40,410 nucleotides of DNA from JAWXBT01 sp964523015 (GCA_964523015.1 CAZFXN010000022.1:1-40410), one strand, 5' to 3'; shown: positions 23,601 to 31,806, numbered from the stretch's first letter. The notes: generated by a model from the sequence alone, not told the origin. Made by a program: numbers and translations.

Positions 23601-25076
23601 AGTTTGATAACACCAATCATCACCACAAAGTAATCCATTAGGTGCAAGCAGAGGAAGCCAAGCATATATATCTCGCTTAACACCAAGTGTAGAATGCTCT
23701 CCATCTATATAGATAAGATCGAATTTTAATCCATGTTTTTTACAATATTCAGCAGCTTCTATGCTATTTAATCTGATCGGAAATAATTTATCATCGGTGT
23801 TAGTATGAACGGCGTTAGCCATAAACTGTTCATACATATTATTCATTACCGGCTCAGGCATCCCTCCAGGACAATAATTCTCAACTCGCCTACGATCCCA
23901 GTGGTCACAACAATAAACCTTTTCAACCGAAGGAAATTCAGTAAAAAATCTAGCACTGCCTCCTAGCCATGTACCAATCTCAACTACAACTTTTGGTTTC
24001 AATTTTTGAATTGCTACACTTAGTGCTGGTCCATTAATAAACCAGGTATGACTATTTAAAGAGATCCTACTTGGGACAGATTGATATGCAGGATTTTTAG
24101 TTATAATTTCTCTGACACTTTGTGGTGGAATAGTAGTGTCGTACTTTGTAAGGTGCCAAGAATCTGGGATCTGAGAAGATACTGAGAGTGGCAAACCATA
24201 ACCATCAATAAGACTAAAAGCCTTATTCTTTAATCCCCAGTTTTCATCATTAACTTGAATTTCTTCAGATTGATTTGATACTCTTCCTATATCTTGGCTT
24301 ATATCCTTTTCGGTACTTCCAAAATGAAAAATCTTTACTCCATGACACTCTAGATCACTCCATCTATATTTCTTTGTAAGACGGGTAACCCATTCAGTAT
24401 CTGACCAACTACATACGGATTTACTTTCATCTACTCCTCGTGACTCAATCCACAACTCTCTCTTGATTAAAAGAGTTTTCCCTCTTGGTGCTTTCTCTTT
24501 ATCTACTTTATCATGTACACATTCACTCCATTTACCTTCGATAAACGCATCTACATCTTCAGTGTAAGGACTTTTACTTATAAACTCTGAAGGCAGAGCA
24601 TATGTTGATGAGCAAAAAATAGATTCATTAAGGGAGTAATCATGCAGATACCCTTTCTTTAGGTGAGCTATCAGCTTTGTAAATGAATCAAGCGGTAAAA
24701 AAGTATCAGCATCATAGAGGAATATATATTTACCTGAGGAATGTCTAAACAGAGAATTAATTATCTTAGGTCGGCCGTACCCATTATCTAAGTTACCCTC
24801 TGGCGTATTGTGTTCAGGCATCAGGACAAATCTTGTGACTTTTCTTGCTTCTGGTGAGAGATCGTAAGTTTTCCAAAGGGATCCGTCCTTTGTTGTGTCT
24901 GAAACTATGATATCTACGCTCTCTTCAAGGCCGAGTGTAGATATATGAAGAGATAAATTATTGATTGCTACTGTGGTGCGCCAGGTATTGTTAACCGACA
25001 CAGAATCTAATTTTGATTCAAGTAAGATCGTTATTAGCTTTGAGGATCGATTCTCTAACCTATCAGAGTCAGTCAT
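20649..25076 (-). CDS. Giant five-part glycosyltransferase/methyltransferase fusion
   Basis: A 1475-residue cytoplasmic protein with five domains. Residues 1-295: family-2-like glycosyltransferase with DxD (FLYDADTFLP, Asp122/Asp124). Residues about 345-525: class I SAM methyltransferase-like (VVVEIGTWLGGSARF; FDLIYIDGEHS; GDDW). Residues about 545-760: second methyltransferase-like (ILEIGSSSGAGST; DMVLIDGSEFTGE). Residues about 780-1060: glycosyltransferase-like with LDCDEL (Asp898/Asp900). Residues about 1098-1455: GT4/GT-B glycosyltransferase (FPSLYEGFGLPVSEAMACGTPVIT). It is likely to build and methylate a surface polysaccharide in one chain. Divergent from the sugar-nucleotide genes starting at 25348. 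The frame is open throughout, so this is not an assembly artefact. Confidence 0.88.
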   Translation of the reverse strand: MTDSDRLENRSSKLITILLESKLDSVSVNNTWRTTVAINNLSLHISTLGLEESVDIIVSDTTKDGSLWKTYDLSPEARKVTRFVLMPEHNTPEGNLDNGYGRPKIINSLFRHSSGKYIFLYDADTFLPLDSFTKLIAHLKKGYLHDYSLNESIFCSSTYALPSEFISKSPYTEDVDAFIEGKWSECVHDKVDKEKAPRGKTLLIKRELWIESRGVDESKSVCSWSDTEWVTRLTKKYRWSDLECHGVKIFHFGSTEKDISQDIGRVSNQSEEIQVNDENWGLKNKAFSLIDGYGLPLSVSSQIPDSWHLTKYDTTIPPQSVREIITKNPAYQSVPSRISLNSHTWFINGPALSVAIQKLKPKVVVEIGTWLGGSARFFTEFPSVEKVYCCDHWDRRRVENYCPGGMPEPVMNNMYEQFMANAVHTNTDDKLFPIRLNSIEAAEYCKKHGLKFDLIYIDGEHSTLGVKRDIYAWLPLLAPNGLLCGDDWCYQTEPNNVAGAVVSVAQEQNWNIMHHGNFWMAVPRQVAVSVEAPKQVRKPSDLDKIIPGEVKGDAFYDAILRLSKNEKLSTILEIGSSSGAGSTEAFVNGVRENQYNPKLYCMEVSEARCAELKRRYEGEGFVKCYNVSSVPLDKFALPSQVADFYNNNKTGLNQFPLDQIYGWLEQDVDYVRASNAPSDGIRKIKRENQIEHFDMVLIDGSEFTGEAELAEVYGARFILLDDTNTYKNYYNYQRLAKDPAYQLIEEDWKIRNGYAIFQKVESQLSVKLPTERLSKLPSELPINFFTIVLNGRPFIEYHIDILSKLSMKWHWHIVEGVAELKHDTAWSVSNGGVIDTSLHRYGLSNDGTTEYLDKLEAKFPNQVTIYRKPKGIFWEGKREMISAPLSNIKEESLLWQLDCDELWTKEQIESMQSMFSADPLRTAAWFWCTYFVGPKKVISSRNCYAQNPNQEWLRVWRFKPKMFWASHEPPVLAEAIGPIENQQYINVGTKTPFNHAETEKAGLVFQHMSYVIEEQVRFKERYYGYKGAVEKWKALQVDTNREQKLRDYFPWVTDDTSVRSVDDVGVVPLLNVENERDSNNKKAQSSETIIIERSSKGPGKIVIDGVFFQLHNTGIAKLWEALLSCWSKRDIAKSILLLDRNGTAPVFPGIKTIKIPAYFQPNVEPDRALMQQICDLENADYFISTYYSTPLTTPSIQMVYDMIPEVLKWDLSRDPQWADKARALKQASGYVCISESTKRDLLMLRPEIAAGKAKVALPGVDRSNFYPSLQAEISRFRSNSGIQEQYIIMPGVSIKGYKNGRMLFEALSKSAALSNIAVLVTGSNFIHQDFLALNSSTKVYHLKLSKEDLRAAYSGSLGMVFPSLYEGFGLPVSEAMACGTPVITTPYASLPEVAGDAALYVRNADELMTAILEILKPGRREQLSNAGLVQAKKFTWDKFADEVWCAITDLTGKDESKAFQPIMPRGNSGVLELLS

Positions 25077-25288
25077 TTTATTGGGCTCCTAAACCAGAAT
25101 AAGGGCTTTGGTTAGGATGCGCATAAAATTATTATGGATTCCTAATAGATAAGCACTTGTGGTAAGGTCTAACTACTACATTAACTTGTTGAAATAATTG
25201 CAGTTTAAGATTATTTTTTCGGCTACCCCTATCTTAGACATCTGATAGATTAGGTAACAAATTTATCAATAACTTATATCATTATATC

Positions 25289-25320
25289 AGTAGCTTAGTA
25301 GCTTAGTAGCTTAGTAGTAA
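25289..25320 (+). repeat. 8-bp tandem repeat upstream of the sugar dehydratase gene
   Basis: Three exact copies of agtagctt (25289-25312) are followed by a degenerate fourth (25313-25320), ending 27 nt before the next ATG. The rest of the divergent spacer 25077-25347 shows no gene and no promoter I would trust. Confidence 0.85.
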
Positions 25321-25347
25321 GTCTTATTAAAACAGCTTGGAGGGACC

Positions 25348-26523
25348 ATGGCTCTTAATTTGCCACTGATGGAGAATAATATAACACGAGAGGACTTAGA
25401 CTCAGTTGTTAAATTCCTACAACAAGATCCTCCTCCAATTCTCACTAACTCTAAAAAATGCCGCGAATTTGAAGAGGCCTGGTCAAAATGGTTAGGGGTA
25501 AAATATAGCGTTTTTATTAATTCCGGCTCTGCTGCAAACTCTATTTCAATGCATATAATAAAAGAGCTCTATGGTGAGGGAGAAGTTATTGTACCTCCTC
25601 TTACCTGGGTGTCAGATATTCTTGCTGTTATGAGAGCTGGATTAACACCAGTTTTCGTAGATGTGAACAAACACAACCTTTGCATGAATGAAGATCAGAT
25701 CTTTGCTGCTCTTAATAGCAAAACAAGAGCTGTCTTTTTTACTCATGTTCTTGGGTTTAATGGATTATCAGATAAACTTCTTGCCGAATTAGAAAAACGA
25801 AATATCCCTCTAATTGAGGATGTCTGTGAATCACACGGAGCGACATTTAAGGGGAAACGCCTCGGCGCATACGGAGCAATGTCGAATTTCTCGTTCTACT
25901 TTGCTCACCATATGAGCACAATTGAAGGCGGAATGGTCTGTACGAATGACGAAAAAATGTACCAGATGGCCAGAATGTTTAGATCTCACGGCATGACTAG
26001 AGAGATTACTGATGAAAAAATGAAAGCAGAATATAATAGTGCACACCCTGACTTGAGACCTGAATTTATATTTGCCCTACCAGGATATAACTTTAGAAGC
26101 ACTGAAATTAATGCAGTAATTGGCCTTTCACAGCTCCCTCATCTTGATACCAACAATAAACGACGGGTAGAAAACCAAAATGTATTCCTAGAACATCTTG
26201 ATAGAAATAAATTCTTTACTGAGTTTGATACTGAGGGTAGCTGTAACTATGCCTTTGTGTTGCTTCAAAAAGAGGCCGACAACGATCTTTGCAATAGATT
26301 AATCAAAACTATGCAAGACAATAAGATTGAATTTAGACGAGGCACTGCTGGCGGAGGCAACCAATTACGTCAGCCATATTTAATAAAAGCCCTAGGAAAA
26401 CAGGATCTGTCTAAATTTCCTAATGTTGACTTCATTCACTATCATGGATTCTATATTGGAAACTTCCCTGGGTTACCTCCAGCTAAGATCGTAGATCTTT
26501 GTAAGGTGTTAAACGCAGCGTGA
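25348..26523 (+). CDS. DegT/DnrJ-fold PLP sugar 3-dehydratase-like (His replaces catalytic Lys)
   Basis: A 391-residue member of the DegT/DnrJ/EryC1/StrS fold. Landmarks are SGSAANS (residues 59-65), VPPLTWVSD, EDVCESHGA and the Schiff-base region FSFYFAHHMSTIEGG. Aminotransferases of this family carry Lys in that region; here it is His187-His188. The same change is known in the dehydratases ColD (GDP-4-keto-6-deoxymannose 3-dehydratase) and E1/RfbH, which remove the C-3 hydroxyl of a nucleotide sugar. I therefore infer 3-deoxygenation, not transamination. I do not see the clustered Cys ligands expected for the E1 iron-sulfur site, which favours the ColD type. A strong GGAGGG site at 25339-25344 supports the start. 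Confidence 0.8.
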   Translation: MALNLPLMENNITREDLDSVVKFLQQDPPPILTNSKKCREFEEAWSKWLGVKYSVFINSGSAANSISMHIIKELYGEGEVIVPPLTWVSDILAVMRAGLTPVFVDVNKHNLCMNEDQIFAALNSKTRAVFFTHVLGFNGLSDKLLAELEKRNIPLIEDVCESHGATFKGKRLGAYGAMSNFSFYFAHHMSTIEGGMVCTNDEKMYQMARMFRSHGMTREITDEKMKAEYNSAHPDLRPEFIFALPGYNFRSTEINAVIGLSQLPHLDTNNKRRVENQNVFLEHLDRNKFFTEFDTEGSCNYAFVLLQKEADNDLCNRLIKTMQDNKIEFRRGTAGGGNQLRQPYLIKALGKQDLSKFPNVDFIHYHGFYIGNFPGLPPAKIVDLCKVLNAA

Positions 26524-26622
26524 AACAAGAGTGAAGGATCGATGTCTATAAAATCACCACAATATCATCTACATCGCAAATATGCTTAAGGTAACACGTT
26601 AACTATCTGGAGGACTTAATAG

Positions 26623-27135
26623 ATGAAAGTTGAAGAAACAGCTTTGTCCGGAGTATTTTTAATCTCCCCGCCTACTGTCTTTAAAGATAGTAGGGGAATT
26701 AATATCGAGACGTATAATCTTAAAGAATACAAAGCTGCTGGAATACGGTGTGATTTTATTCATGATGCTATCTCGATTTCAAAAAAAGGGGTACTACGTG
26801 GACTTCATGGAGATGGAAAAACTTGGAAATTGATCTCCTGCCTATTCGGTGAAGTATTTCTTGTCGTAGTTAACTGGGATGAAAGTTCACCACAATATAA
26901 AAAGTGGATCTCTCTTACTCTCTCAGCTGAGAACAATTTACAGGTATTAGTGCCACCCCATTTCGGAAACGGCCATTATGTATTAAGTGATCACTGTGTT
27001 TTTAGCTACAAACAATCAGCTTATTACGATCGAGCTGGGCAATTTACAATCGCTTGGGATAATCAAGATTTGGCGATTCCATGGCCGAGCAAAACTCCGA
27101 TTACCTCACTACGAGACGCGAATGAGGGAACTTAG
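26623..27135 (+). CDS. RmlC-like nucleotide-sugar 3,5-epimerase
   Basis: A 170-residue cupin of the dTDP-4-dehydrorhamnose 3,5-epimerase family. Matching features are the family start ETALSGVFLI, DSRGINIETYN, VLRGLHGDGKTWKLI (catalytic His region), PPHFGNGHYVLSD and a late VFSYKQSAYYD. It would epimerise a 4-keto sugar in the same pathway as the dehydratase and SDR nearby. The GDGKTWK loop is unlike the usual HYQ sequence, so the substrate may differ from dTDP-rhamnose precursors. A strong GGAGGA site at 26609-26614 precedes the ATG. Confidence 0.82.
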   Translation: MKVEETALSGVFLISPPTVFKDSRGINIETYNLKEYKAAGIRCDFIHDAISISKKGVLRGLHGDGKTWKLISCLFGEVFLVVVNWDESSPQYKKWISLTLSAENNLQVLVPPHFGNGHYVLSDHCVFSYKQSAYYDRAGQFTIAWDNQDLAIPWPSKTPITSLRDANEGT

Positions 27136-27443
27136 AAGTTCTGCCACTGCGAATTCTTCACGAGATACTTGATAGGGTTCGCTTCCAGTCCTTCGACAAA
27201 TTAATAAAAAAATAATCGGGCGATATGTAATGCGAGTGTAGTTTTATAGATAAGTTGACCACTGAATCCTAATAATTTTCTCTGAAGATGCGTATGAGAG
27301 ATTGGGATTGAAAGGTAAAATAATTTACAAATGGTGTTTTAATTTCTATTTGACCAGGACTTAGGTCCAATAAATAGTAAAAATCATTAGATAAAATTTC
27401 AAAGCTGCCTTTTGAGACAAAATTTTTATGTATCTAACTTTCA
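27136..27443. other. 308-nt stretch without a recognised gene
   Basis: AT-rich sequence between the epimerase and the next small ORF. I see no tRNA, no convincing promoter or terminator and no tandem repeat. It could hold the promoter for the glycosyltransferase gene at 27675. Confidence 0.5.
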
Positions 27444-27497
27444 TTGAAAAGCATCAAACATCTCAGGGTCATAAGATCAATTACTAGTAGAGCTTCA

Positions 27498-27668
27498 ATG
27501 CATAGAGAAACATCTAAAATATCCACCTATTTTGATATTGATATGGACAGATATCTTAAATCGTTAACAAATAACGATCCCGAGGATTCCGAACTCGCGT
27601 CACTACATATGCCTTCATATATTCCAAAAAGTATAAAGTCACTGGGCGATAACTGTCTCAAGGAATAA
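27498..27668 (+). CDS. Possible small protein, unknown
   Basis: A possible 56-residue ORF from ATG 27498 (74 residues if TTG 27444 is used). The product is polar (SKISTYFDIDMDRYLKSL) and matches nothing I know. Its 3' end contains the AAGGAA site (27659-27664) for the glycosyltransferase gene that starts 6 nt after its stop. It may be a leader ORF or a chance reading frame. Confidence 0.3.
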   Translation: MHRETSKISTYFDIDMDRYLKSLTNNDPEDSELASLHMPSYIPKSIKSLGDNCLKE

Positions 27669-27674
27669 GCAATC

Positions 27675-28649
27675 ATGAAACTAGATCCAACCATCACTGA
27701 CTATCAACCACCAACTAAACTATTATCCATCTTGGTGCAGGGAAGAAACGATAACTACATGGGAAACTTTTCTTGGCGCATAGCAACTGCTCTAAATAAT
27801 CATGCACGAAATATTATCGCACTTGGACTTGAAAACGAAATTGAAATATTGATTTGTGATTGGGGAAGCGAAATTCCTTTCTGGAAAGATCTTGAGCTCT
27901 CATTAGAGACAAAGGGACTGGTTAAGTATCTAATAGTTCCACCTAGTATCTCTATTCCATACGATCAAGACTCCGGATTTGCAGCACCTCATCCAACAAA
28001 CGCGTTGGCTCGTCGTTCGCATGGTCAGTATTTAATATTCTCGGACTCCGATATTTTTATCCCACTTAATTCATTTCAAAGATTGATAGAAAATCTTCGA
28101 AAAGGGTCAATTGGTTCTTACGATTTAAGTAATTCATTTTTTTGGGGATCGAAATATCACATTCCACAAGATTTCGTAATGACCAATCCATCAATTGAAG
28201 CACTGAATAATCATATAGAAAATTTTTGGATGACCTACGTTCGAGAGGGTGTTAACGTTTCAAATTTTCTCGGTTGTGGAGTTGCATTATTAATGCGCCG
28301 TGAGTTTTGGCTTGCTTCACGCGGCTGGGACGAGAGGCTTATTTATTGGGGTTGGAATGATATCGATTGGACTAAACGATTAGGGAGTCGGTACAGCTGG
28401 AACGATCTTGAATCCTTTGGTATGAAGATGTTTCATTTTGAGCACTATGCTGATCGCTTTGGTGATTACACAAAAGAAAACCCTAGAAAAGCAAATATTC
28501 AGTTAGAGCCAACAACATTTGCTCCAAATCCAGACGATTGGGGTCTTGGGGCACATACCCTAGCTCTTGTTGATGGATATGGGAAAATTGTTAACGAAGT
28601 TACACCATCAACTAACTCTAAAAATCTAATCTTTGATCTTTTTCTTTGA
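27675..28649 (+). CDS. Family-2-like glycosyltransferase
   Basis: A 324-residue glycosyltransferase with a nucleotide-sugar fold: LLSILVQGRNDNYMGNFSWR at the start, DxD-type SDSDIF (Asp124/Asp126) and a galactosyltransferase-like acceptor region LLMRREFWLASRGWDERLIYWGWNDIDWTKRL. It is homologous to the first 295 residues of the giant fusion at 20649-25076: both end in WGL...DGYG and share the REFW/RELW-SRG and SWSD/GWND segments. The acceptor is unknown. The stop codon lies inside a 13-bp tandem repeat. Confidence 0.82.
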   Translation: MKLDPTITDYQPPTKLLSILVQGRNDNYMGNFSWRIATALNNHARNIIALGLENEIEILICDWGSEIPFWKDLELSLETKGLVKYLIVPPSISIPYDQDSGFAAPHPTNALARRSHGQYLIFSDSDIFIPLNSFQRLIENLRKGSIGSYDLSNSFFWGSKYHIPQDFVMTNPSIEALNNHIENFWMTYVREGVNVSNFLGCGVALLMRREFWLASRGWDERLIYWGWNDIDWTKRLGSRYSWNDLESFGMKMFHFEHYADRFGDYTKENPRKANIQLEPTTFAPNPDDWGLGAHTLALVDGYGKIVNEVTPSTNSKNLIFDLFL

Positions 28650-28701
28650 TCTTCATCTTTGATATTTGAGACACCTACTAGATTACAAACTAGATTACAA
28701 A
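28631..28701 (+). repeat. Two adjacent tandem repeats at the end of the glycosyltransferase gene
   Basis: A 13-bp unit (ctttgatcttttt / ctttgatcttcat / ctttgat) starts at 28631, 28644 and 28657 and includes the stop codon at 28647-28649. A second, exact 12-bp duplication (ctagattacaaa) fills 28678-28701. Confidence 0.85.
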
Positions 28702-28868
28702 TTTGAGTATGTGTTTGGATTTCATTGGACCAAAACTCAATTTCAAACTACATCTATTTGATTATACTCACTTTTTTAAGTACGAAAGCTCCTTATTTTC
28801 TTAAGACTTTACAGCTACATGAAGCATCAAACTTCATAGAGTCTGATTACTATAGCGAGGATTTTTTG

Positions 28869-29807
28869 ATGGGAAAGAGAGTTTTAATCACAGGTGGTGC
28901 AGGATACATCGGTTCTATTTTAACCGAGCACCTACTTAGCAAAGGTTATCATGTAACCATTCTTGATAGTTTACTTTTTGGTCAGCAAACACATTTTCAT
29001 TTCTGCTCGAATCCTAATTACGAATTTGTTTTTGGTGATTGTCGTAACGAATCAACACTAAAAAAATTAATTTCAAAATCTGATACCATTATTGCGCTAG
29101 CTGCAATGGTTGGAGCTCCTGCCTGCGATAGAGATCCATACATGGCTAAATCTGTTAATCATGATGCTATCTCAATGATTAATCAGATCCGAAGCAAAGA
29201 TCAGTTTCTAATCTATCCAATGACAAACAGTGGGTATGGTACGCAGAGTGGAGATCAGTTCTGTACTGAAGAAACCCCACTTGAGCCGATATCACTTTAT
29301 GGCACAACAAAAGTTGAAGCAGAAAAAGTAGTGCTTGACTCCCCTAATTCAGTTTCATTAAGACTGGCAACAGTATTTGGAATGTCTCCCCGCTTAAGAT
29401 TAGATCTCTTGGTAAATTACTTTACCTATATGGCAAATCAAGAGGGATACTTAGTCCTATTTGAAAAAGATTTCAAACGTAACTTTGTACATGTACGAGA
29501 TGTTTCAGATTGCATGATCTATTGCATCGAAAACTCTTCTAAGATGGCTGGGCGTCCTTTTAACTTAGGTAATGACGACGCCAATATGTCAAAAGAAGAT
29601 CTAGCTCTTAGAATTAAAGAACAGCTTCCTGAGCTATATCTTCACTATGCTGATGTTGGAAATGATCCGGACAAGAGAAACTATGTCGTTTCAAACCAAC
29701 GATTAAGAGAAGCAGGATTTGAAGCAAAGAGAAGTATCGATGCAGGGATTACCGAACTTTTAAAAGGGTATCAGATGTTAAAACGATCTCCTCTTAAAAA
29801 TGTTTAA
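28869..29807 (+). CDS. NAD-dependent epimerase/dehydratase (extended SDR)
   Basis: A 312-residue extended short-chain dehydrogenase acting on a nucleotide sugar. The Rossmann motif GGAGYIG lies at the very N-terminus. The active site has Ser in MTNSGYG and Tyr-Lys in LYGTTKVEAE, and the FKRNFVHVRDVSD segment is typical of the family. I chose ATG 28869 because the Rossmann strand begins there and GAGGA lies 8 nt upstream; an in-frame TTG at 28725 would add 48 residues with no family match. It could be a 4-epimerase, reductase or dehydratase for the sugar made with the neighbouring genes. Confidence 0.85.
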   Translation: MGKRVLITGGAGYIGSILTEHLLSKGYHVTILDSLLFGQQTHFHFCSNPNYEFVFGDCRNESTLKKLISKSDTIIALAAMVGAPACDRDPYMAKSVNHDAISMINQIRSKDQFLIYPMTNSGYGTQSGDQFCTEETPLEPISLYGTTKVEAEKVVLDSPNSVSLRLATVFGMSPRLRLDLLVNYFTYMANQEGYLVLFEKDFKRNFVHVRDVSDCMIYCIENSSKMAGRPFNLGNDDANMSKEDLALRIKEQLPELYLHYADVGNDPDKRNYVVSNQRLREAGFEAKRSIDAGITELLKGYQMLKRSPLKNV

Positions 29808-29834
29808 TGAACTTCTAAAAAATAAGGTTGATAG

Positions 29835-30578
29835 ATGAGTGATCAAAAGGCACAAAATCTCTCTGAAACCACAGCGGTCATACTTGCTGGCGGACTCGGC
29901 ACTAGGCTTCGTCCGTTGATCAAAGACAGACAGAAGGTCATGGCCAATGTAGCGGATAAGCCATTTCTTGAACATATCCTTACTCGTTTAAATGACCAAG
30001 GTGTCACTCACGCAGTACTATGTGTTGGATACATGGCTGAACAGGTACAGGAGTATTTTGGTAATAAATTTGGTGATTTAGATCTTAGCTACTCTGAAGA
30101 ACAGTTATTATTAGGAACTGGTGGAGCACTTCGCTTTGCATTGCCATTAGTGAAATCAGATCCATTCCTAGTGCTCAACGGAGATTCTATCTGTGATGCT
30201 GATCTTAATGATTTCTTTACAGCTCATGCTAATCAACAGACCTCTGCTAGCATGTTACTAGTACAAGTTGAGGACACCAGGCGATACGGCCGAGTTGATT
30301 TCTCATCTAGCAATAGAATCATTAACTTTGAAGAGAAAGGTGCGACTAGAGGACCAGGTTATATTAATGCTGGAGTTTACTTGCTATCAAAATCACTGAT
30401 TGAAGAATTACCAAAGGGAAGAAACATCTCACTTGAAAAAGAAGTGTTTAATGGTTTGGTAGGAGAAGATTTTTATGCCCATTGCGGGAAAATAACAAAA
30501 TTTATTGATATCGGAATACCTGAAGCAGTAGATCAGGCAAATGATTTACTGAAAAATGGTGCTCTTGATATCAGATAA
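29835..30578 (+). CDS. Sugar-1-phosphate nucleotidyltransferase (HddC-like)
   Basis: A 247-residue nucleotidyltransferase of the NTP-transferase fold. It carries the N-terminal signature AVILAGGLGTRLRPL, then DKPFLEHIL, GTGGAL and the metal Asp in VLNGDSICD. It resembles D-glycero-alpha-D-manno-heptose-1-phosphate guanylyltransferase (HddC), and a HddA-like kinase follows, which supports that reading. The usual Lys-Pro of RPKPL is replaced by RQKVM. A GlmU- or RfbA-type role cannot be excluded. Confidence 0.75.
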   Translation: MSDQKAQNLSETTAVILAGGLGTRLRPLIKDRQKVMANVADKPFLEHILTRLNDQGVTHAVLCVGYMAEQVQEYFGNKFGDLDLSYSEEQLLLGTGGALRFALPLVKSDPFLVLNGDSICDADLNDFFTAHANQQTSASMLLVQVEDTRRYGRVDFSSSNRIINFEEKGATRGPGYINAGVYLLSKSLIEELPKGRNISLEKEVFNGLVGEDFYAHCGKITKFIDIGIPEAVDQANDLLKNGALDIR

Positions 30579-30626
30579 TGGTTGATAGTTTATCTTACTA
30601 GTTTTGAATTAGGTTATGGAGCAATT

Positions 30627-31691
30627 ATGATTACTTCAAGAACTCCCTATAGAATTTCGCTTTTTGGTGGTGGCACTGATTTTCCCGCTTGGTATAGAAG
30701 GCATGGCGGTGCTGTCATAGCAGCAACCATAGATAAATATTGCTATATCTCAGCCAGATACCTTCCTCCATTTTTTGATTATAAATACAGAATTGTTTGG
30801 TCAAAGATAGAGAACTGTTTTGATAAATCGGAGATAACTCACCCAGCTGTAAGAGCTGTCATTGAGCATCTTGAGATCCAAAGAGGGCTTGAAATTCACC
30901 ATATCGGGGATCTCCCTGCTAGAAGTGGTATGGGATCCAGCTCAGCTTTCACAGTTGGACTACTACGCGCTCTTTATGCACTAAAGGGGCGGATGATTAA
31001 TAAGCACGACCTAGCTATTGAGAGCATTCACATGGAGCAGAATGTTCTTAAGGAATCAGTAGGCTCCCAAGATCAGGTATCGGCAGCCTACGGTGGTTTT
31101 AATCGAATCGACTTTTTCCAAAATGGGGAGATCTCTGTTGTGCCAATAACAGTTCCAGCTGAGAGAATAAAAGAGTTACAGAGCCATCTCATGCTCTTTT
31201 ACACCGGCATTAAAAGAACATCTCATGATCTTAGCAAAAAATTTGTTGAGGATATGAATTCTAAGAAGCGTCAATTAAGGATCATGAAAGATCTTGTTGA
31301 AGAGAGCATACAGATACTTAATAGCCGTCACGATATTAAAGATCTTGGTGAGCTTTTACATGAGGCCTGGGATGTAAAGAGAGATTTTAGTCAGTTAGTC
31401 AGTAATTCAGACGTTGACGATCTACATGGGAAAGCTATGGAGGCTGGAGCCATTGGTGGCAAACTAACCGGTGCTGGTGGAGGTGGTTTTCTATTGTTAT
31501 TTGTTCCTCCTGAAAAGCAACCATCAGTAATCCAAGCTCTAAATGAATTTATTCATGTTCCATTTCAATTTGAGTTTGGTGGTAGCCAAATTATCTTTGC
31601 CGGCACAGAAACTGATTATAGCGGTGCTGAAATTGGCCGGGTATTTCAGCCGATCCAAGCTTTTAGAGAGCTGATCGATTTAAGGCAATAG
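30627..31691 (+). CDS. GHMP sugar kinase (HddA-like)
   Basis: A 354-residue GHMP-superfamily kinase. It shows the start MITSRTPYRISLFGGGTDFPAWYRRHGG, then IDKYCYISARYL, the ATP loop LPARSGMGSSSAF, and the late GGKLTGAGGGGFLLLF. This pattern fits D-glycero-alpha-D-manno-heptose 7-phosphate kinase (HddA) and fucokinase-like enzymes. ATG 30627 is chosen because GGAG precedes it and the family start aligns there; TTG 30582 is an upstream alternative. It follows the nucleotidyltransferase directly, so kinase and nucleotidyltransferase should act in sequence to activate a sugar. No gmhA or gmhB is seen here. Confidence 0.8.
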   Translation: MITSRTPYRISLFGGGTDFPAWYRRHGGAVIAATIDKYCYISARYLPPFFDYKYRIVWSKIENCFDKSEITHPAVRAVIEHLEIQRGLEIHHIGDLPARSGMGSSSAFTVGLLRALYALKGRMINKHDLAIESIHMEQNVLKESVGSQDQVSAAYGGFNRIDFFQNGEISVVPITVPAERIKELQSHLMLFYTGIKRTSHDLSKKFVEDMNSKKRQLRIMKDLVEESIQILNSRHDIKDLGELLHEAWDVKRDFSQLVSNSDVDDLHGKAMEAGAIGGKLTGAGGGGFLLLFVPPEKQPSVIQALNEFIHVPFQFEFGGSQIIFAGTETDYSGAEIGRVFQPIQAFRELIDLRQ

Positions 31692-31719
31692 CCAAGGTCA
31701 TTAAAGCAAAAAGCATCTT

Positions 31720-31747
31720 TTTACTTTAATCAATCTTCTGATATATT
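31720..31747 (+). promoter_or_regulatory. Possible promoter for mscL
   Basis: TTTACT (31720-31725) and TATATT (31742-31747) are 16 bp apart in the gap between the GHMP kinase and mscL. The match to consensus is moderate. The leader would be about 53 nt. Confidence 0.4.
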
Positions 31748-31806
31748 CTTCCCCTAACAGAGTGTCGCGTACCCTTATTTTTAAAATCACTCTTAAAGAA
31801 AAACTC

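Noticed and set aside
25348..26523. Ordinary sugar aminotransferase
   Set aside because: The required Schiff-base Lys is replaced by His, as in the 3-dehydratases.
27136..27443. tRNA or structured RNA gene
   Set aside because: No cloverleaf-like pairing or CCA-end pattern was found by eye; nothing strong enough to call.
28725..28868. N-terminal extension of the SDR from TTG 28725
   Set aside because: The extra 48 residues match nothing, and a ribosome-binding site plus the Rossmann motif support ATG 28869.
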